Of a DNA stretch of 64,000 nt, positions 10,231 to 22,899 are shown piece by piece. Under the pieces are notes generated by a model. That model ran no database searches. It was not told where the DNA came from and was given only the letters and a program-made list of their open reading frames with translations. The position numbers and the translations under genes are program-made. Origin of the DNA: Planococcus citri (taxonomy: Eukaryota > Arthropoda > Insecta > Hemiptera > Pseudococcidae); NCBI RefSeq assembly GCF_950023065.1, contig NC_088679.1, forward strand, positions 3,844,001 to 3,908,000. The letters are read 5' to 3'. Numbering within the stretch: position 1 is the first letter of the stretch; every line of letters begins with the position of its first letter.

Positions 10231-11804
10231 TTTTTTTGCAAAAGCTAGGAGAAGACAGTTGAGAATTAAGAGAGCATCTGAATCTGTCCTTGGTTTAATT
10301 TTCGAAAGAGCGTAGTTCGTTTAAGAAGGCCAATTGGCTGCTGACTAGAATTTTGAAAGTTGAAATTTTTTCAGATTGCTTCAATACTCTTAACCTTTCA
10401 AAAAACAGTAAAATGCAACTTCAGTTAGAAATTTGTATCGTTGGCATTTTCAAGCGAATTTTTTTCAACTTGCAGGGATGCTCCTCAGCATTGTTGATGT
10501 CGATCTACTGGCAAAGGGGAAACATAATTATTTTCATGCAGAGGTCAAAAAGCAAAGTCAACTCGAGACCCACTCCGAAGCTCGCTGCATAAATTCAAAA
10601 AACTTCAAAATACCTAATTCTTACTTGAGAAATATTTGTTGAAAAAAAAAATCAAAACCTTGATGTGCCGACGTGTGAGTGAATTGGAAGACAAAAAATA
10701 CTAATTAAAAAGCAAAATGGAAATTTGAACTGGCAAGCTTTATCCTTAGAGTGCAAATAAGCAAAAAACGAGATTTCGTCCAGCGAAAAAAAGAAACCAT
10801 GAGACCCAAAATTTTTCAAAAAATTAGGATGGACTGAGAAAAAAAATTCGGAGAATTTTGACTAATAATATTAGTGGAAATTCTCAATTTGAGTTAAAAC
10901 TCATGCAATAAATAGTTAGCTTCGAAGATGCACCTAGAGGGAAGATAGAGGCTCTCAAAAAGGAGACATTTTGGAAAAAATTGTGATTTTTGTCACTACT
11001 CAACCTGTTCTGGGCCAAAAAACCCACTACCAAAAGATGATGTTTGAGATTCTGTGTCAACTTGGGTTATTTCCGTCAAAATCCAAATCCATTTTACCAG
11101 GGAAGAACCTTACCGAAATAAAAAACTTTGAACCAGGTAAAAAAACACCCCAAAAATACACCATCAGCAAAAATTTCAGGTGCTGAAACACGTTTTTTTT
11201 GTTTTTTTTTTTTAGATTTTTGGTGGATTTTCAAACATTAAAGTTTGACCACCTAATTTCTCACGAAAAAAATCAAAATTTGATCAAATTTACACATAAA
11301 AGCCTAGAATTTGATTCGTATCCTATTTTTGATCATCTGAGTTGATTGGTGATGGTTTTGAAGCGTTCGGTAGCCTCCGACGAATTTTCGGATTCTCCAG
11401 TTTTCGAAAAAATGCTACGAGGAGCGTGAAAATGAAACTCAGCCTCTGAAAACTTGGATTTAAGATTCTGTTACCCTTTTGATCTTTTCAAAATCGGTTT
11501 TTGCCAGTTCAAATCCAAAAATTTTTTCCGGCAATTATTTTTCAAGAAAAAAATGAAAAATTCAACGTTTGCAAACGCACGAATGAAAAACTCTGAAACA
11601 CTTTTACCCAATTTTCAAACTTCTGAATTGTAAATTGTAGTTCATATGTGTGCTAAATTTCATTTTAACTCCATGAATTTTTCATTTTTTTTTTCAAAAA
11701 TAATTGCTGGAGAAATTTTTGGATTTGAACAAGCACAGAATGATTTCGGAAATATGTGCATAAATTGGTCGTAATCGAAATGATCACAAAGATGGTAAAT
11801 CGGA
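10231..11804. other. Repeat-derived DNA, including a copy of the GATTGGTGATGG family
   Basis: No gene recognised. The part at 11221-11540 contains GATTGGTGATGGTTTTGAAG followed by CTCCAGTTTTCGAAAAAA-like text, and matches the repeat copies at 43268-43730 and 47262-47600 inside the receptor intron. The open frames here (10353-10642, 10971-11186) are not supported. Confidence 0.45.
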
Positions 11805-12821
11805 GCTTATAAAAGTGTGGGATCTGGGCCTCCTCCACAAAATAAGGCAATCACTTCCTTATCAATTTTACCTGTTTTTTCAATCCTACTTGAGCGAGAG
11901 AAAATTCATGGTGAATTGGATAACGAGCTATCCTCACTTTTCAAGATCAATGCTGGAGTCCCTCAGGGCTGTATTTTGGGTCCTTATTTATATACGTTGT
12001 TCACTGCAGATATTCCCAGCAATGAGGAGACAGTCTTGTGCACATTTGCAGATGATACTGCAATTTTGAGCAGGAGCTAATGCATAAAGGAAGCTACTCA
12101 ACAGATGCAGAATCATTTACAAGATATTGAAGCATGGTTACAAAGGTGGTGTATTGAAGTAAATCCCACCAATTCTACAAATATTACCTTCACAATGAAG
12201 AAATGCACTACTTTACCAGTTAGGCTGAATGGTACAGAGTTGCCAATAAAAGAATCATTAAATACCTTGGTCTGCATTTTGATAGGACTATGGCATGGAA
12301 AACTCATATTAAGACAAAGAGAAAGGAAATGGATTTGAAATTCAAGAAAATGCATTGGTTATCGGGTACAAAATCCAAGCTTTCTCTGGAAAACAAACTT
12401 CTCTTATAGAAATGCATAATTAGACCAATTTGGACCTATGGCTGTCAGTTATGGGGCCAACATCGAAATAATCCAACGATTTCAAAATGAATTCCTGCGC
12501 TGTATTGTTGAAGCTCCATGGTTTGCAACAAATCAGTCCATTCTTGATCATTGCAACATTGAAGTAGTCAAACCAATTATTACAAAAATTAGTTAAAAAT
12601 ATAAACTCAGGCTGGAAAGGCATGAAATGCTGTTATGCTATTGGACAACAGCACAACCATAAGAAGACTCCAAAGACAGCATGTGCTGGACTTGTAATTA
12701 AAGTGTTCCATCCAATGGGACGTAGCTCAGATGTTATTTAATTATGTATATGTGCACTAAATTAATCAAGGCCCAAGGCCGTTATAATTTTAAATTGTAA
12801 ATAAAAAAAATAAAAAAAAAG
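11805..12821 (+). mobile_element. Jockey-like non-LTR retrotransposon, 5'-truncated and frameshifted
   Basis: This is a degraded reverse transcriptase 3' portion. Across shifting frames one reads SYLSERKF, then INAGVPQGCILGPYLYTLFT (RT motif around VPQG), TFADDTAILS (catalytic [Y/F]xDD box), IEAWLQRWCIEVNP, then LGLHFDRTMAWKTHI, SKLSLENKLLL, and IRPIWTYGCQLWG, the last typical of Jockey-clade C-termini. At least three frameshifts and an in-frame stop break it, so it is dead. The 3' end is a short UTR with GGCCCAAGGCCGTTAT and an A-rich tail at 12792-12821. The 5' part, including any endonuclease, is absent. Confidence 0.85.
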
Positions 12822-13247
12822 AGCTGAATTTCTTTACACCATGCTTACTTATGAGCATTTATTTTTCAAAATCTGGAAAATCTGAAAATCTACCATGAGG
12901 ATCTAGAACGCGTTCAAAACCATCACCAATCAATTCAGTAAGTTGAAAATGGGAGTAAAAAAACCAAATTTCAGTCTTTTATATCAATTCGAACAAATTT
13001 CATGTCAAAACATTGAAAAATATCATTCCAATTTCTTGGCAGACATTATTTACAATAGAGAAAACTTGAGGAAAACTGAACAAAAAAAAAACTTGAATCG
13101 ATGAAAATAGAAAGGGACTAGATAAATCCATTTTTTTCAAGGTTTTACGAAAAAGAAAGAACCGATTTTAACATTAAAAAAACAAGCCATCTGCTATTCG
13201 CTGATTGCAAGATAATTTTTGCATTTTTTGCTTTCACCATATTGGTT
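12822..13247. other. Repeat-derived DNA
   Basis: AT-rich, no gene. The end (about 13182-13240) resembles 2059-2110, indicating a shared dispersed repeat. Confidence 0.4.
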
Positions 13248-14394
13248 GATTGATGGTTGCATTAGTTGCTAAGTTTGCTTTTCAATATATAGGTATCAAC
13301 TTGAAGCACGACGCTGATTTTTAATACCCCAATGAAAGTATTTTCTATAAAATTGGGAAAATTTTCAACCACCTTGCTGAATCCAAAAAGCGGACTCAAA
13401 TCTCAACAGAGATGATCTAGGTCGACGGGGAAATTTTATGATCATTTGGAGCTGAGCCATCCTTCCTAAAAAGTTTGAGTATAGATGCATCAGCGAAAAA
13501 AATATGATTTTTTCGAAAATATTCCACCTATGCAAGGGTCTATATCACCTCTTTAGAGGCCCCTCAGAAGCTAAACTTTTTTTTGAGTGATTTTAAACTC
13601 GAAATGAAGATTTCCACTGAATTTTGTCAAAATTCGGCGTTTTTTTTTTGCGTTCTATCTTCATAATGCAATACCTACACTAATTTGCGAGACTCTAACG
13701 TGTACTTAATTGAAGTTTAAAAAGATGATCCAACACAAAGCCTATAAGTAATCTCGCATTAGTTTCTATGAAAAAATAATTCTTTGAGTAAGTAATTTTT
13801 ATTTTTCTCCAAAAGAGTTGTGACAGATTGATGGTTGCATCAGTTGCTAAGTTTTCTTTTCAATATATATCAACTTGAAGCACGACGCTGATTTTTAATA
13901 CCCCGATGAAAGTATTTTCTATAAAATTGAGAAAATTTTCAACCAGCTTGCTGAATCCCAAAAGCGGACTCAAATCTCGACAGAGATGATCTAGGTCAAC
14001 GGGGAAATTTTATGATCATTTGGAGCTGAGCCATCCTTCCTAAAAAGTTCAAGTATAGATGCATCAGCAAAAAAATATGATTTTTTCGAAAATATTCCAC
14101 CTATGCAAGGGTCTATATCACCTCTTTAGAGGCCCTTCAGAAGCTAAACTTTTTTTTGAGTGATTTTAAACTCGAAATGAAGATTTCCACTGAATTTTGT
14201 CAAAATTCAGCGGTTTTTTTTGCGTTCTATCTTCATATGCAATACCTACACTAATTTGCGAGACTCTAACGGGTACTTAATTGAAATTTAAAAAGATGAT
14301 CCAACACAAATCCTGAGTAGTCTTATATTAGTTTCTATGAAAAAATAATTCTTTGAGTAAGTAATTTTTATTTTTCTCCAAAACAGTTGTGACA
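13248..14394. repeat. Direct tandem duplication, units of 578 and 569 bp
   Basis: The units 13248-13825 and 13826-14394 both begin GATTGATGGTTGCAT and both end near TTCTCCAAAA.AGTTGTGACA. They match nearly throughout, differing by scattered substitutions and small indels. A weaker third piece of the unit end (AAGTAAGTAATTTTTATTTT) reappears at 15275. A shorter relative of the unit is seen at about 750-900. Confidence 0.9.
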
Positions 14395-14766
14395 GGAACC
14401 ACTCCTGTAGGTGACAAAAAAAAAGAGGAAACAATCAATTTATCTGAACAGGTAACCCTATTTTCAGTATTTATTCCCACTCAGAAAATGGTTTCCATGA
14501 AAAAATAGTTCTTTATAATGATTTAGCCACGGCTATAGCCACAGACACAGCCACGGAAACAGAACAACTCATCAATGAAGGAAAACACCGAATGGAGATG
14601 TAATTTTAATCATAATGTTGCTCCAAAAGATCCTCTGAAAGGATATAAATCTCAGAAGTTTCAGAATGTTTAATTTAGCCCCTACCCAATCCTGTAGACA
14701 AACCTTCATAGATGAAGAAAATTGTTACAACACCATCCCTATATATAGCTACTACAGGTATCAATA
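14395..14766. other. Sequence upstream of a LINE fragment
   Basis: No confident feature. A small run of repeated GCCACGG/AGCCACAGAC words occurs near 14526-14560. The stretch may include more of the retrotransposon that becomes recognisable at 14767. Confidence 0.35.
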
Positions 14767-15235
14767 ATGATAGAAAAGAATATTATTCAGCCTTCAGTAC
14801 TGACCCATACTTATAATACTAGAGGGGTAAACTCAATCTTTGCTGATCAAATGAGTACTAAAGTGAACAGGGAAGGAATAGATACTATGGCAGTCAAAAT
14901 CTTTAATGGTCTCCCTCCACAAATCAGAGATGTTCATAACACTAAGCTATTTAAAAAAGCTCTTCATAAATGGCTATTAAAAAAGGCATTTTATGATGTA
15001 GATGAGTTCCCTAAACTCTAACCCTATTTAATTATTTATATGTATTCATTAATTTATTTATTTTGTTTTGTTTCAATCAATTTCATTTTATTGTGTATTT
15101 TTATTGTTGTAAAGTAGCTCAGTAGGCACTACCATGTAATAATATGTAATATAATATGACTTGTAAATGCCGCTTGCAGTCATTTACAGCAATAAATTAT
15201 TACCTATTATTATTACTATTATTATTATTATATGT
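14767..15235 (+). mobile_element. Non-LTR retrotransposon C-terminal fragment with ATT-repeat tail
   Basis: The 84-codon frame ending at 15021 has the look of the extreme C-terminus of many CR1/RTE-like LINE polyproteins: HTYNTRGVNSIF, then a F..LPPQIRD block, then LFKKALHKWLL. It is followed by a 3' UTR with an AATAAATTATTA word and a terminal (ATT)n microsatellite at about 15205-15231. Everything upstream of the last ~80 residues is missing. The clade is not certain. Confidence 0.7.
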
Positions 15236-16389
15236 ACCTATTTCTACATGTAATATCAACACTGCTTGGAAAAATAAGTAAGTAATTTTTATTTTTCTCC
15301 AAAAATGTGGCTCCAGAAAGCAGTCTTGTAGTTGAAAAAAAATGGTGAAAAATCAAGTTAACCAGTAAGTAGGTAAACCCATTTTCAAGAAAAACATCTC
15401 CACCAGTCTCAAAAGCTATTTTGGTCTCTCAAAAAATACAAATGCCATTTTCTACCTATTTCTGTTTCAGAATTCTTCTAAATAACCTCTTTTCAAGAAA
15501 AAACTTTCCTCGACCCCTAATCAATGTTGGTTTTCTTGTATGAAGCCCTTCAAAACTGGATACAATGATAAAAGATGATATAAAGTAAAAATTGAAAATG
15601 ATAAAAAATTTTGAAAAATTTTCATTTTTGGTTGAAATGCTTCTAAATTACGCTTGTTTTCAGGAACACCTTTTTTGATCCCACAAAAGTACATTATGTT
15701 TTGCTTTTGTGTGGAGCCCTCCAATGCTGAAAAAAATTAAAAAACTGAAACATGTAAGTATTTCGGGACCCAACATCCACGAGTTTTTTAGAAAATGTTA
15801 ATTAGCAAGGAATGAACATTTTTCAAACAAATTCCACCAAACCAATTATTATTTATTCATTCATTTTTGAGAAAGATGTTTCCTTGAAAAAGGAATTGTT
15901 TAGAATGATTCTGACTAAAAATAACACCCTACAGAAAAAATTTTCAGACCTTTTTTTTATGGGGAAGGATTGAAGGATCCATATAAGCAGAATAGTACTG
16001 TATTGGAGGATCAAGGAACGATTTTCCTTGAAAAGTGAGCTAAACAGAAGAATTACTATCAGAATTGTACACTTTTCAATTTTCAATATTTATCTTGTTT
16101 TCCCAAAATAGCATGGCCAGGTAAACTCTGGTGAGGGGGGATTCTTCAAAAAGGGATTTTAAAAATAATTCTGACTCAGAAACAATTCAATTTTTGGATG
16201 AGTTGTTGAGGAGGGATAAAGGAGAGGGGGGGATTCCTGAATGACTAATTTTCAAGTCGGGAGGTCGAAATTTTCAGGATTTTTTCCTCACAAAAACCTA
16301 CAACATTGAAGAGAGTTTTTTTTTCAAAATTATTTATTTACGGAACTGATACAAAAATCAACAACCTAAAATTATCAGAGCTATTTACA
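15236..16389. other. Degenerate dispersed repeats
   Basis: No gene. The stretch has recurring text of the type CTTGAAAAAGGAATTGTTTA..GAATGATTCTGACT and TTTTCAAGAAAAA that belongs to the same degenerate family seen at 18560-19260, 30540-30970 and 38140-38970. Confidence 0.45.
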
Positions 16390-16690
16390 ACACTATTTAA
16401 AAATTATATTCAATTTGCAGTAATTGTGTAGTGCACTTAGAGGTCTTAGTTATTGTTCTCATGAACTTGTTTTGGAAACGCTCGATGACAAGGCGATTTG
16501 ACTTTTTGGTGACGCCCCAAATTTCACATCCATATGACCATGCAGGAAGAAATATGGTTTTGTAAATCAGCCTCTTGTTGGCTAAGCTCAATTTTGAATG
16601 GCTTCCAATTAACCATTGAAATTTTCGAAGTTGTAGGTTCATATGGTCAGGTTTCTTTATTGAAGAGGGTTGCAAAAAAAAATTATAAGA
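16390..16690 (-). mobile_element. Jockey-like non-LTR retrotransposon fragment, C-terminal part
   Basis: Read on the minus strand, the frame gives QWLIGSHSKLSLANKRLIYK, then FLPAWSYGCEIWG, then IERFQNKFMRTI, the same C-terminal block as in the plus-strand fragment at 11805-12821 (SKLSLENKLLL, IRPIWTYGCQLWG, IQRFQNEFLR). Only the last ~85 residues remain. It stops at the left end without an obvious poly(A) tail. Confidence 0.75.
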
Positions 16691-18330
16691 AAAATTCGCA
16701 TGAAAACATAATACACAAAATTTAAAAGAAAATTTCAATAAACTCGAAGCATTCGCGACAATATACCTATCCAATTTGATGCTGACACGTAGGGGAGTGG
16801 GAGATATCGGGGGTCGCACTGGCAGTCAACATTTTATAGTCAAAGTTGTTAATTTGAAATAGCAATGGAAAACTTATCTAGCTTTTTCAAACGCGATTAA
16901 TGGAGCGAAAAGAAATTAGCTTCGAAAGAAGTTTTCCTATCAAACAGTATGTTGTTCAGGTTTATTTTTTGCGTTAAATAACCAAAAGTCTGCTTTAGAT
17001 CCTTTTAATTTATCGAATTGAATTTTCGCAGCGTAAGTATAAGGTTTCAGTTCATGACGACGCGACGCTATAGATTTCTATTAAGTTTTGCGATTTTGGC
17101 CAACTCGAAATAAAATCTAATTTCTGCTCTCGGGGTTTGTTTTTAATCTTTAGATTCAATAAGTTCTCGTTAGATATATAAAGGCATAGGAATAGGAGGC
17201 TCTGTATACTATACAGGTTCAAAGTAGGTAGGTATCTCGTATACTAAACCTATACACAACACGCAGATACAAATCTTAGGTACGACTACGACGACGAGCT
17301 TTTTAGCAAACAAATGAACGAATATTACGACAGAAAATATACGAAGGCGGCTTTCGTCGTTTGGACCATCGCATTCGCATCGGCGAAAATTCTCATCGTG
17401 CGTACCTACCTCTATACGTATATTTTCAAGGTAAAAATCGAGCAAAGAAAAGAGCACCGACGACGACGACGACGGAAGAAGAAATAAAGCACGCGAAACG
17501 AGCAAAACGTGGACCGAGCGACGGGTGGAAAAAAACGTTAAACAATCTACAAAATTAATCTCGTGAAGAATCCAACAAAGCGTATAATCTAATTACTTAT
17601 CTGTTCTCGTTACTCGTATATTTGAGAGTTTGAATTTCAATCTGCAGTATCTGTTGGGAATTCGTTCGCCGTCGTCGACAATAATGTAATAATTTTCCTT
17701 CTCCGTACCTTTTTTTTTCCATCGATTTGAAAATTTAGTATACGGAGACGTTGATAATTAAATTTTCAACTTCTTACATAACAAGTTGGCAAAACAATGG
17801 AAAAGTTATTCGTTGTATAAATACTAAATGTAAATAAAACTCGCGGTCCTTTAAACTTTACGTTATTCGGCGTTGTCGTGCTTGATTATTTCCATCAAAA
17901 TTATTATTATTATTGTTAAATGGACGCTCCTCGTCGGCGAAGGCGAACGCAAATGGTCAGATCAATCTGCTACTATATCGTCGTAGTAAAAAGCGAGGAA
18001 AAATACGACAACACGAAATACTTATGTAAACTTACGTTACTACGAGTAAAAGTAGGTACTGCTCTTCTCAGCTGTAGCAAAATAAGGTCAAATACCAAAA
18101 GCGTTCGAGCGAATAAAAATGATAAGACGAGCTGTAAAATTTTTCTCGCCACGTAAACTACGACCGAGGCAAATTTCGTTTACAACCGCTCATTTCCATT
18201 TCTTAATGCTCATCGCTCACGTCCATTTTTTAAATTCACCGTTGCGTCGTTTCTTTTCGTTCGTCTGCTCAAATGTTTTTACTCGTGAGTACTTTTTGAC
18301 TCAGGTAAAGTAACTACAATTTTTCTGCAA
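16691..18330. other. Apparently unique CpG-bearing non-coding DNA
   Basis: No gene is recognised and no copy is seen elsewhere in the window. CGA trinucleotide runs occur at 17284-17300 and 17456-17474. Overlapping short frames on both strands (17209-17558, 17920-18313) are rich in Arg/Thr because of the CGA runs and are not supported. An exon of an unrecognised gene cannot be excluded. Confidence 0.35.
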
Positions 18331-19440
18331 CAGCAGCAAAATGCAGGTATAAAATAACAGATCAATTTCAAGTGGGGGGGGGGGAGATTGAAGGATCCCA
18401 CAAACGAAGTTAGTCCTTTTGTATGAAACAAACCCTTTTCAATTCCACGAAAACCAGAAAAAATTGAAAAGTGAAGTTTGTAAAAAAAAAATTTGATAAA
18501 ATAAAAATTCAAGTCTTCGAAAAACTTTTAAAAATTTTCTCTTTCTTAAATAACACCTCTTAAAAAATTCTGATTTGAGTTTGTTTAACGAAGAAACTTT
18601 TATGAGAACTGTCTAAGGAGGAAAAATGCCTCAAGATTGGAAAATTGAGGTCCATAAAAATATGTTTGAAAATTTTCCATTTCTGCCAAAAATCTTTTCG
18701 GAAACCTCCCTTGGTCTTTTGAAAAAAATTCTCATTTGGTCCTCCCAAAGAATAAAAAATTAACGCCCATAAAAAATAATTGAAAATGTTCAATTTTTGG
18801 CAAAAATCGTTTTAAAAACTCACCTTGATCTCTCCTTCCTTCCCCCTCCCCTCAAAAAGGCCCCTCTGTACAGAGCCTCCTCATCTCTCTTTAAAGTTGT
18901 CAAAAATTTAGAAAAAAATTCAAGTCCGTGAAGTCAATTTTTTTTGAAAATTGTAATTTCTATTCAGAATATTTCTATTTTTGGAAGGTGGGGGGGGGTG
19001 AGTAGGGGTGTTTATATTTATAAGATTATTCCACCCTGAGTGAAAAGGTTTATATGATTTCCTTTTCAAAAAAAAATCCATCTGTCGATCTCCCAAACAA
19101 GTTGTTTTCCGCATATAAATGTCCCCAAAATTGAAAAAAATAAAAAAGTAAAGTTTTTCATAAATTTTTAAAATGATCAAAACCCTTCTGTGAAACACTT
19201 TTTGAAAAAAAAAACTATCCAAATCGAAAAATGAAAAAATAATGAACATTTTTATTTTTAAAGAACGGGTTTGGGAGGGGACTTCTCAGCCCGACTCCAT
19301 TCGAAGTTGGATGGCTAAAATTCTGAAGAAACTTTTTCCTTATAAAGCATCCATTTCAAGTAATGATTAAGTAAAAAAATTCACGAAACAAATTTCAAAA
19401 AGTATAAGTAAAATCCACCCTGGTGCTTTAAAGATAAGTA
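18331..19440. repeat. Degenerate dispersed repeat tract
   Basis: AT-rich sequence with homopolymers and recurring units of the CTTTTCAAAAAAAAATCCAT / GGTCTCCCAA type, related to 15236-16389 and 30540-30970 (in inverted orientation here). No gene. Confidence 0.4.
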
Positions 19441-21481
19441 ATCTCATTTCACTAATGACATATAGGCAACCCATGTATGCTTTCTTTGCCTCGTCAGAAC
19501 TGAATCAGTTGAGCAAAAAGTCTCACATATGCTCAAAATGAGTTTGTAGAAGAGTTTTAGATCGATTTGAATTAAAAATTGAAATAATTTCTGGTTAAAA
19601 GCGAAGATTTTTAAAGAAGGAGGTATGCCTCAAAGGTACCTAAGTAATCTAGTTGATTTTGTGTGTCTAATTACCTTTGTTTGAAATTTTGCTCTACCTT
19701 CAAAGGTAGGTAATATTCAAGAAAGCAGCCAACTCGGGTAATCCGATTTTAATTAAGTAATTCCGTTCCGTCTGCGAAATGAAGATGTAAGAAGAGTTAG
19801 CGAATCCGAGTATAGCACGACCAAGAGTTATTTAAATGCAGTGACACTTGAATGGAGCTTCCATTCAACTAATTGCTTTCCACACCTGTCTCATGAAATG
19901 CTGTCCTCGTCAAGAAAATTGTAATTTCAACTCGTATTCGAGTTTAAAACAAACACATTCTACGTACGTACGGTGAATTTTGCTCGTTTGTTTTCTGCAC
20001 TTTTTTTCTCCCTTTCTCGAAACGAGTGTAATTTTTGCAAACGCAGATACCATACGTAAATTGAGATAGACTTGCAGGTGCCCGTATTATAAATCTCTTA
20101 CCGAAATTATGCCTATCTATCTCACACAGTATACATCAAAAACATTTAAATGGTTTTCAAGTTTTCACGTTGTTGTTGTTGTTGTTGTTGTTGAGTAAAA
20201 GTACTAACTTTGTGTACACGGTCGTGTGCGAGAAGAGCTTTTGTCGAATAAATCTCCCCACCTCGTCGCTCTCTCGTTCTCTCTCTAGCCATTTTTATCT
20301 ACTCTCTCGCTCGCACAAAAAGCAAAATAAAGTGCCCACAAATCAATTACTCGGTAAACATGTGAACTTGAAAAAAAGGAAATGTTTTCATGAATGGAGA
20401 AGGCGAATGGTACATTTAGACGGCGCCTTAAACATCAGCTGTCACAGAGGATATACGTACTTTCGAGCTACGTACAAAGGAAAACGCCACTTCACGACAT
20501 TTCAAGTCTTCAACTAAATTAAGGGGTTACCAATTTATCGATTTTATTTAGCTTTACCGTACACATTATTAACGAATGAATTGCCGCATCGATTTTAGGC
20601 GCGAATTAATTTTTTTTCTTCATAGTTTGAATAATTATTTTGCCTCGACATCGACGTATAATTATTTTTATTAAAGGGTACCTTTGCAATATCGAAATGT
20701 CAACTATGTCGTGTTCACCTTATACGTCATCATCTTGCGAAAAAAAAACTTCAGATATTGATTTCTACTTGAATTATCTCTCAAAAAATTTAACCAATTT
20801 GACTCGAGGGGTGACGATGAGTTTTTTTTTCTTGCTCTCTCGAGAGTCAATCGTATAGTGTCTTTTTTTTTCTAAGTTCATTTACCGAGTAGTGCATATT
20901 TTACGGGTACTCGAGTTGTACGTAATTCTTTTTACGAATCAATATAGCGTGATTCATAAAATGCCACGAAGCCACGATGGTCTTTGATGGTGTGTTTAGT
21001 GTTTATAGAGTCGTACAGATTCATGAAAACAAAAATATGATAAGTCTACAAGCTTTTGAACCGAATTCGAAATCATATCGCATAACAGAGAGAGAGGGAT
21101 GGAATCGTTAATGTGTTTATGGAATTTTTCAATCAGTTTACACTAGAGATGATCGCTGCCTTAAAAACTCATACGAGTTATGGATCCACCTCAAGTATTG
21201 CAGACCTTCTAAAAATCCTCATGCAGATAAGTAGAAGAAAATGAAGCCATGCTACTCTTATCTGTTATCTCGAAGCTTCAAATTTTTTACAAAAAAAAAT
21301 CATCCGCACTGTTCTGGTATCTTTAAAATTGAAGAAGTACATTACACTTATTTGAGAAAAAAAATATTTACAACTTTTCTTTGAAAATTTCGATCTTGAA
21401 ATCAGAGTTGCGCCGAACGACACCCACCACCCCCTCCCGAAAAATTCAGGCAAAAAGTTAGCAATTTTTGGGAAACATTAG
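19441..21481. other. Mostly unique non-coding DNA with a GTT microsatellite
   Basis: No gene recognised. A (GTT)8 microsatellite occupies 20169-20193 and creates a false Leu-rich reading frame running to 20517. CpG-bearing text (CGTACGTACGG, CTCGAAACGAG) resembles the other unique stretches. From about 21240 the sequence becomes AT-rich repeat again before the LINE at 21482. Confidence 0.35.
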
Positions 21482-22473
21482 ATGAATTGGAAAAAATTGG
21501 GAAATTTTGAAAGAAATTGTGTAGGTAAGCAGGAAAAATTAAAATATGAAATGTTTGTGGCGAACATAGAGAGGTATACATATAAACTGAAACCAAAAGT
21601 GTACAAAATAATCAAAAGAATATCGGAAGATGAGGTACACAGAGCCAACATTGCCTCACCAGACTGAAAAAAATGGTCAAATACTACGCGAACCTATGGA
21701 GTGATCCCGACAATGAAGTCAAAGCAGCAAACCATGAGGAGAACAAGTATGAGCCATTCTCTTGGGAAGAGCTAGATGGAGCCCTGAAAAGCTCCAGAAA
21801 TGGAAAAGCCTCAGGCAGCGATAAGTTACCAACAGACTTATTCAAGAATGCCACAATAACCATTAAGAAGAGACTGCTAGCTTTCTACAATAAAATACTA
21901 TCAGGTGCTACCATACCCGAAGACTTCCATACTGCAATTGTAATACTCATTTTCAAAAAAGGAGACCAAAATGACCCAGGAAACTACCGCGGAATTAGCC
22001 TACTAAATGCTGCTTACAAAATAGGTACTTGAAAAGATGCTTAGTGAGAAGAATCGAGAGCCATGCGAAGCCAATAATATTGGAATGCCAAAATGGATTT
22101 CAAAAAGGAAGATCATGCATAGATGGGGTATATGCAACAAAGCTGCTGATGGAGAAGAGCTGATAATATAACCTAGAAACCCACATGTGCTTTGTTGATC
22201 TGGAGAAGGTGTGCAATTGAGTACAAAGGAAGAAGTTGTTCGAAATCCTGAGGAAAATCGAAGTGAATGAACAAATAGTACGCTTAGTTGAAGAAATATA
22301 CACGGATAATGTAATAAGAGTAAGACCTGGAAACATGTCGGAAGCAAAGACGATAGGAAGAGGAGTAATACAGGGATGTCCAATGTCATGTAGTCTGTTC
22401 AACATCTACTTTGATGAGATGATATGGCTAGACATCAATGACACCCATGTCCCATGTCAATACCCTGCTACTT
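21482..22473 (+). mobile_element. Non-LTR retrotransposon, 5' part of reverse transcriptase (decayed)
   Basis: Frames in succession give YKIIKRISEDEVHRANIASPD, KYYANLWSDPD, then the RT start LKSSRNGKASGSDKLPTDLF, ILIFKKGDQNDPGNYRGISL, NGFQKGRSCIDG and VIQGCPMSCSLFNIYFDEMI. These are successive RT blocks of the insect endonuclease/reverse-transcriptase LINEs. Stops and frameshifts occur near 21665, 22030, 22160 and 22218, so it is inactive. The continuation is at 23080-23820; the gap is a TIR element. Confidence 0.85.
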
Positions 22474-22639
22474 CCCTATTGACAAAATTATGCATGAAAA
22501 CAGGCGTGTTGATGCATAATGTGTGAATTTGGACTTTTTTCAAAAAATAATATACATGCGATTCAGCCTGCGAATAACATGCGTAAAAGTAATGTTAAAG
22601 CATGTAAAATTGAAAAAAAAAATTTAAAAAAACTTCTGC

Positions 22640-22716
22640 CCTTGGTGGGAATTGAACCTGGGACCCGTAGTTTTCATTTTTCCCTGTTACCTAACCCACT
22701 CAGCCACTTTTCCACT
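22640..22716 (-). other. tRNA-like module, left arm of foldback
   Basis: On the minus strand the sequence has an A-box-like GTGGCTGAGTGGGTTAGG and a B-box-like AGGTTCAATTCCC. The word order and a Ser/Leu-type GTGGCYGAGT start suggest derivation from a tRNA gene. Stem pairing of an acceptor arm is not evident. It is the inverted counterpart of the module at 22833-22899. Confidence 0.65.
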
Positions 22717-22832
22717 TGCGAAAAGTGAAGTTATTTCCGCATAAATGTTCTTAAATTTTTTAATTTTTCTCCCAAGTCCAAAAAGTGCAAACATTTATGG
22801 GGAAATAACTCCACTCTTTGCAAGCAGTGAAG

Positions 22833-22899
22833 TGGCCGAGTTGGTTAGGTAATGCGGAAAAATAGAAACTGCGGGTCCCGGGTTCGATCCCTGCCTAAG
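22833..22899 (+). other. tRNA-like module, right arm of foldback
   Basis: The sequence has A-box GTGGCCGAGTTGGTTAGG and B-box GGGTTCGATCCCTG. Between them lies a ~35 bp spacer with AAACTGCGGGTCCC. It is the inverted copy of 22640-22716. Transcription from either internal promoter would run outward into the flanking LINE. Confidence 0.65.

Noticed and set aside
17209..18313. Several overlapping frames on both strands rich in Arg, Thr or Val
   Set aside because: They are translations of CGA/CGT trinucleotide runs in different frames.
20170..20517. 115-codon frame beginning with a Leu run
   Set aside because: The start is the (GTT)8 microsatellite read as Leu with no ATG; the rest matches nothing known to me.
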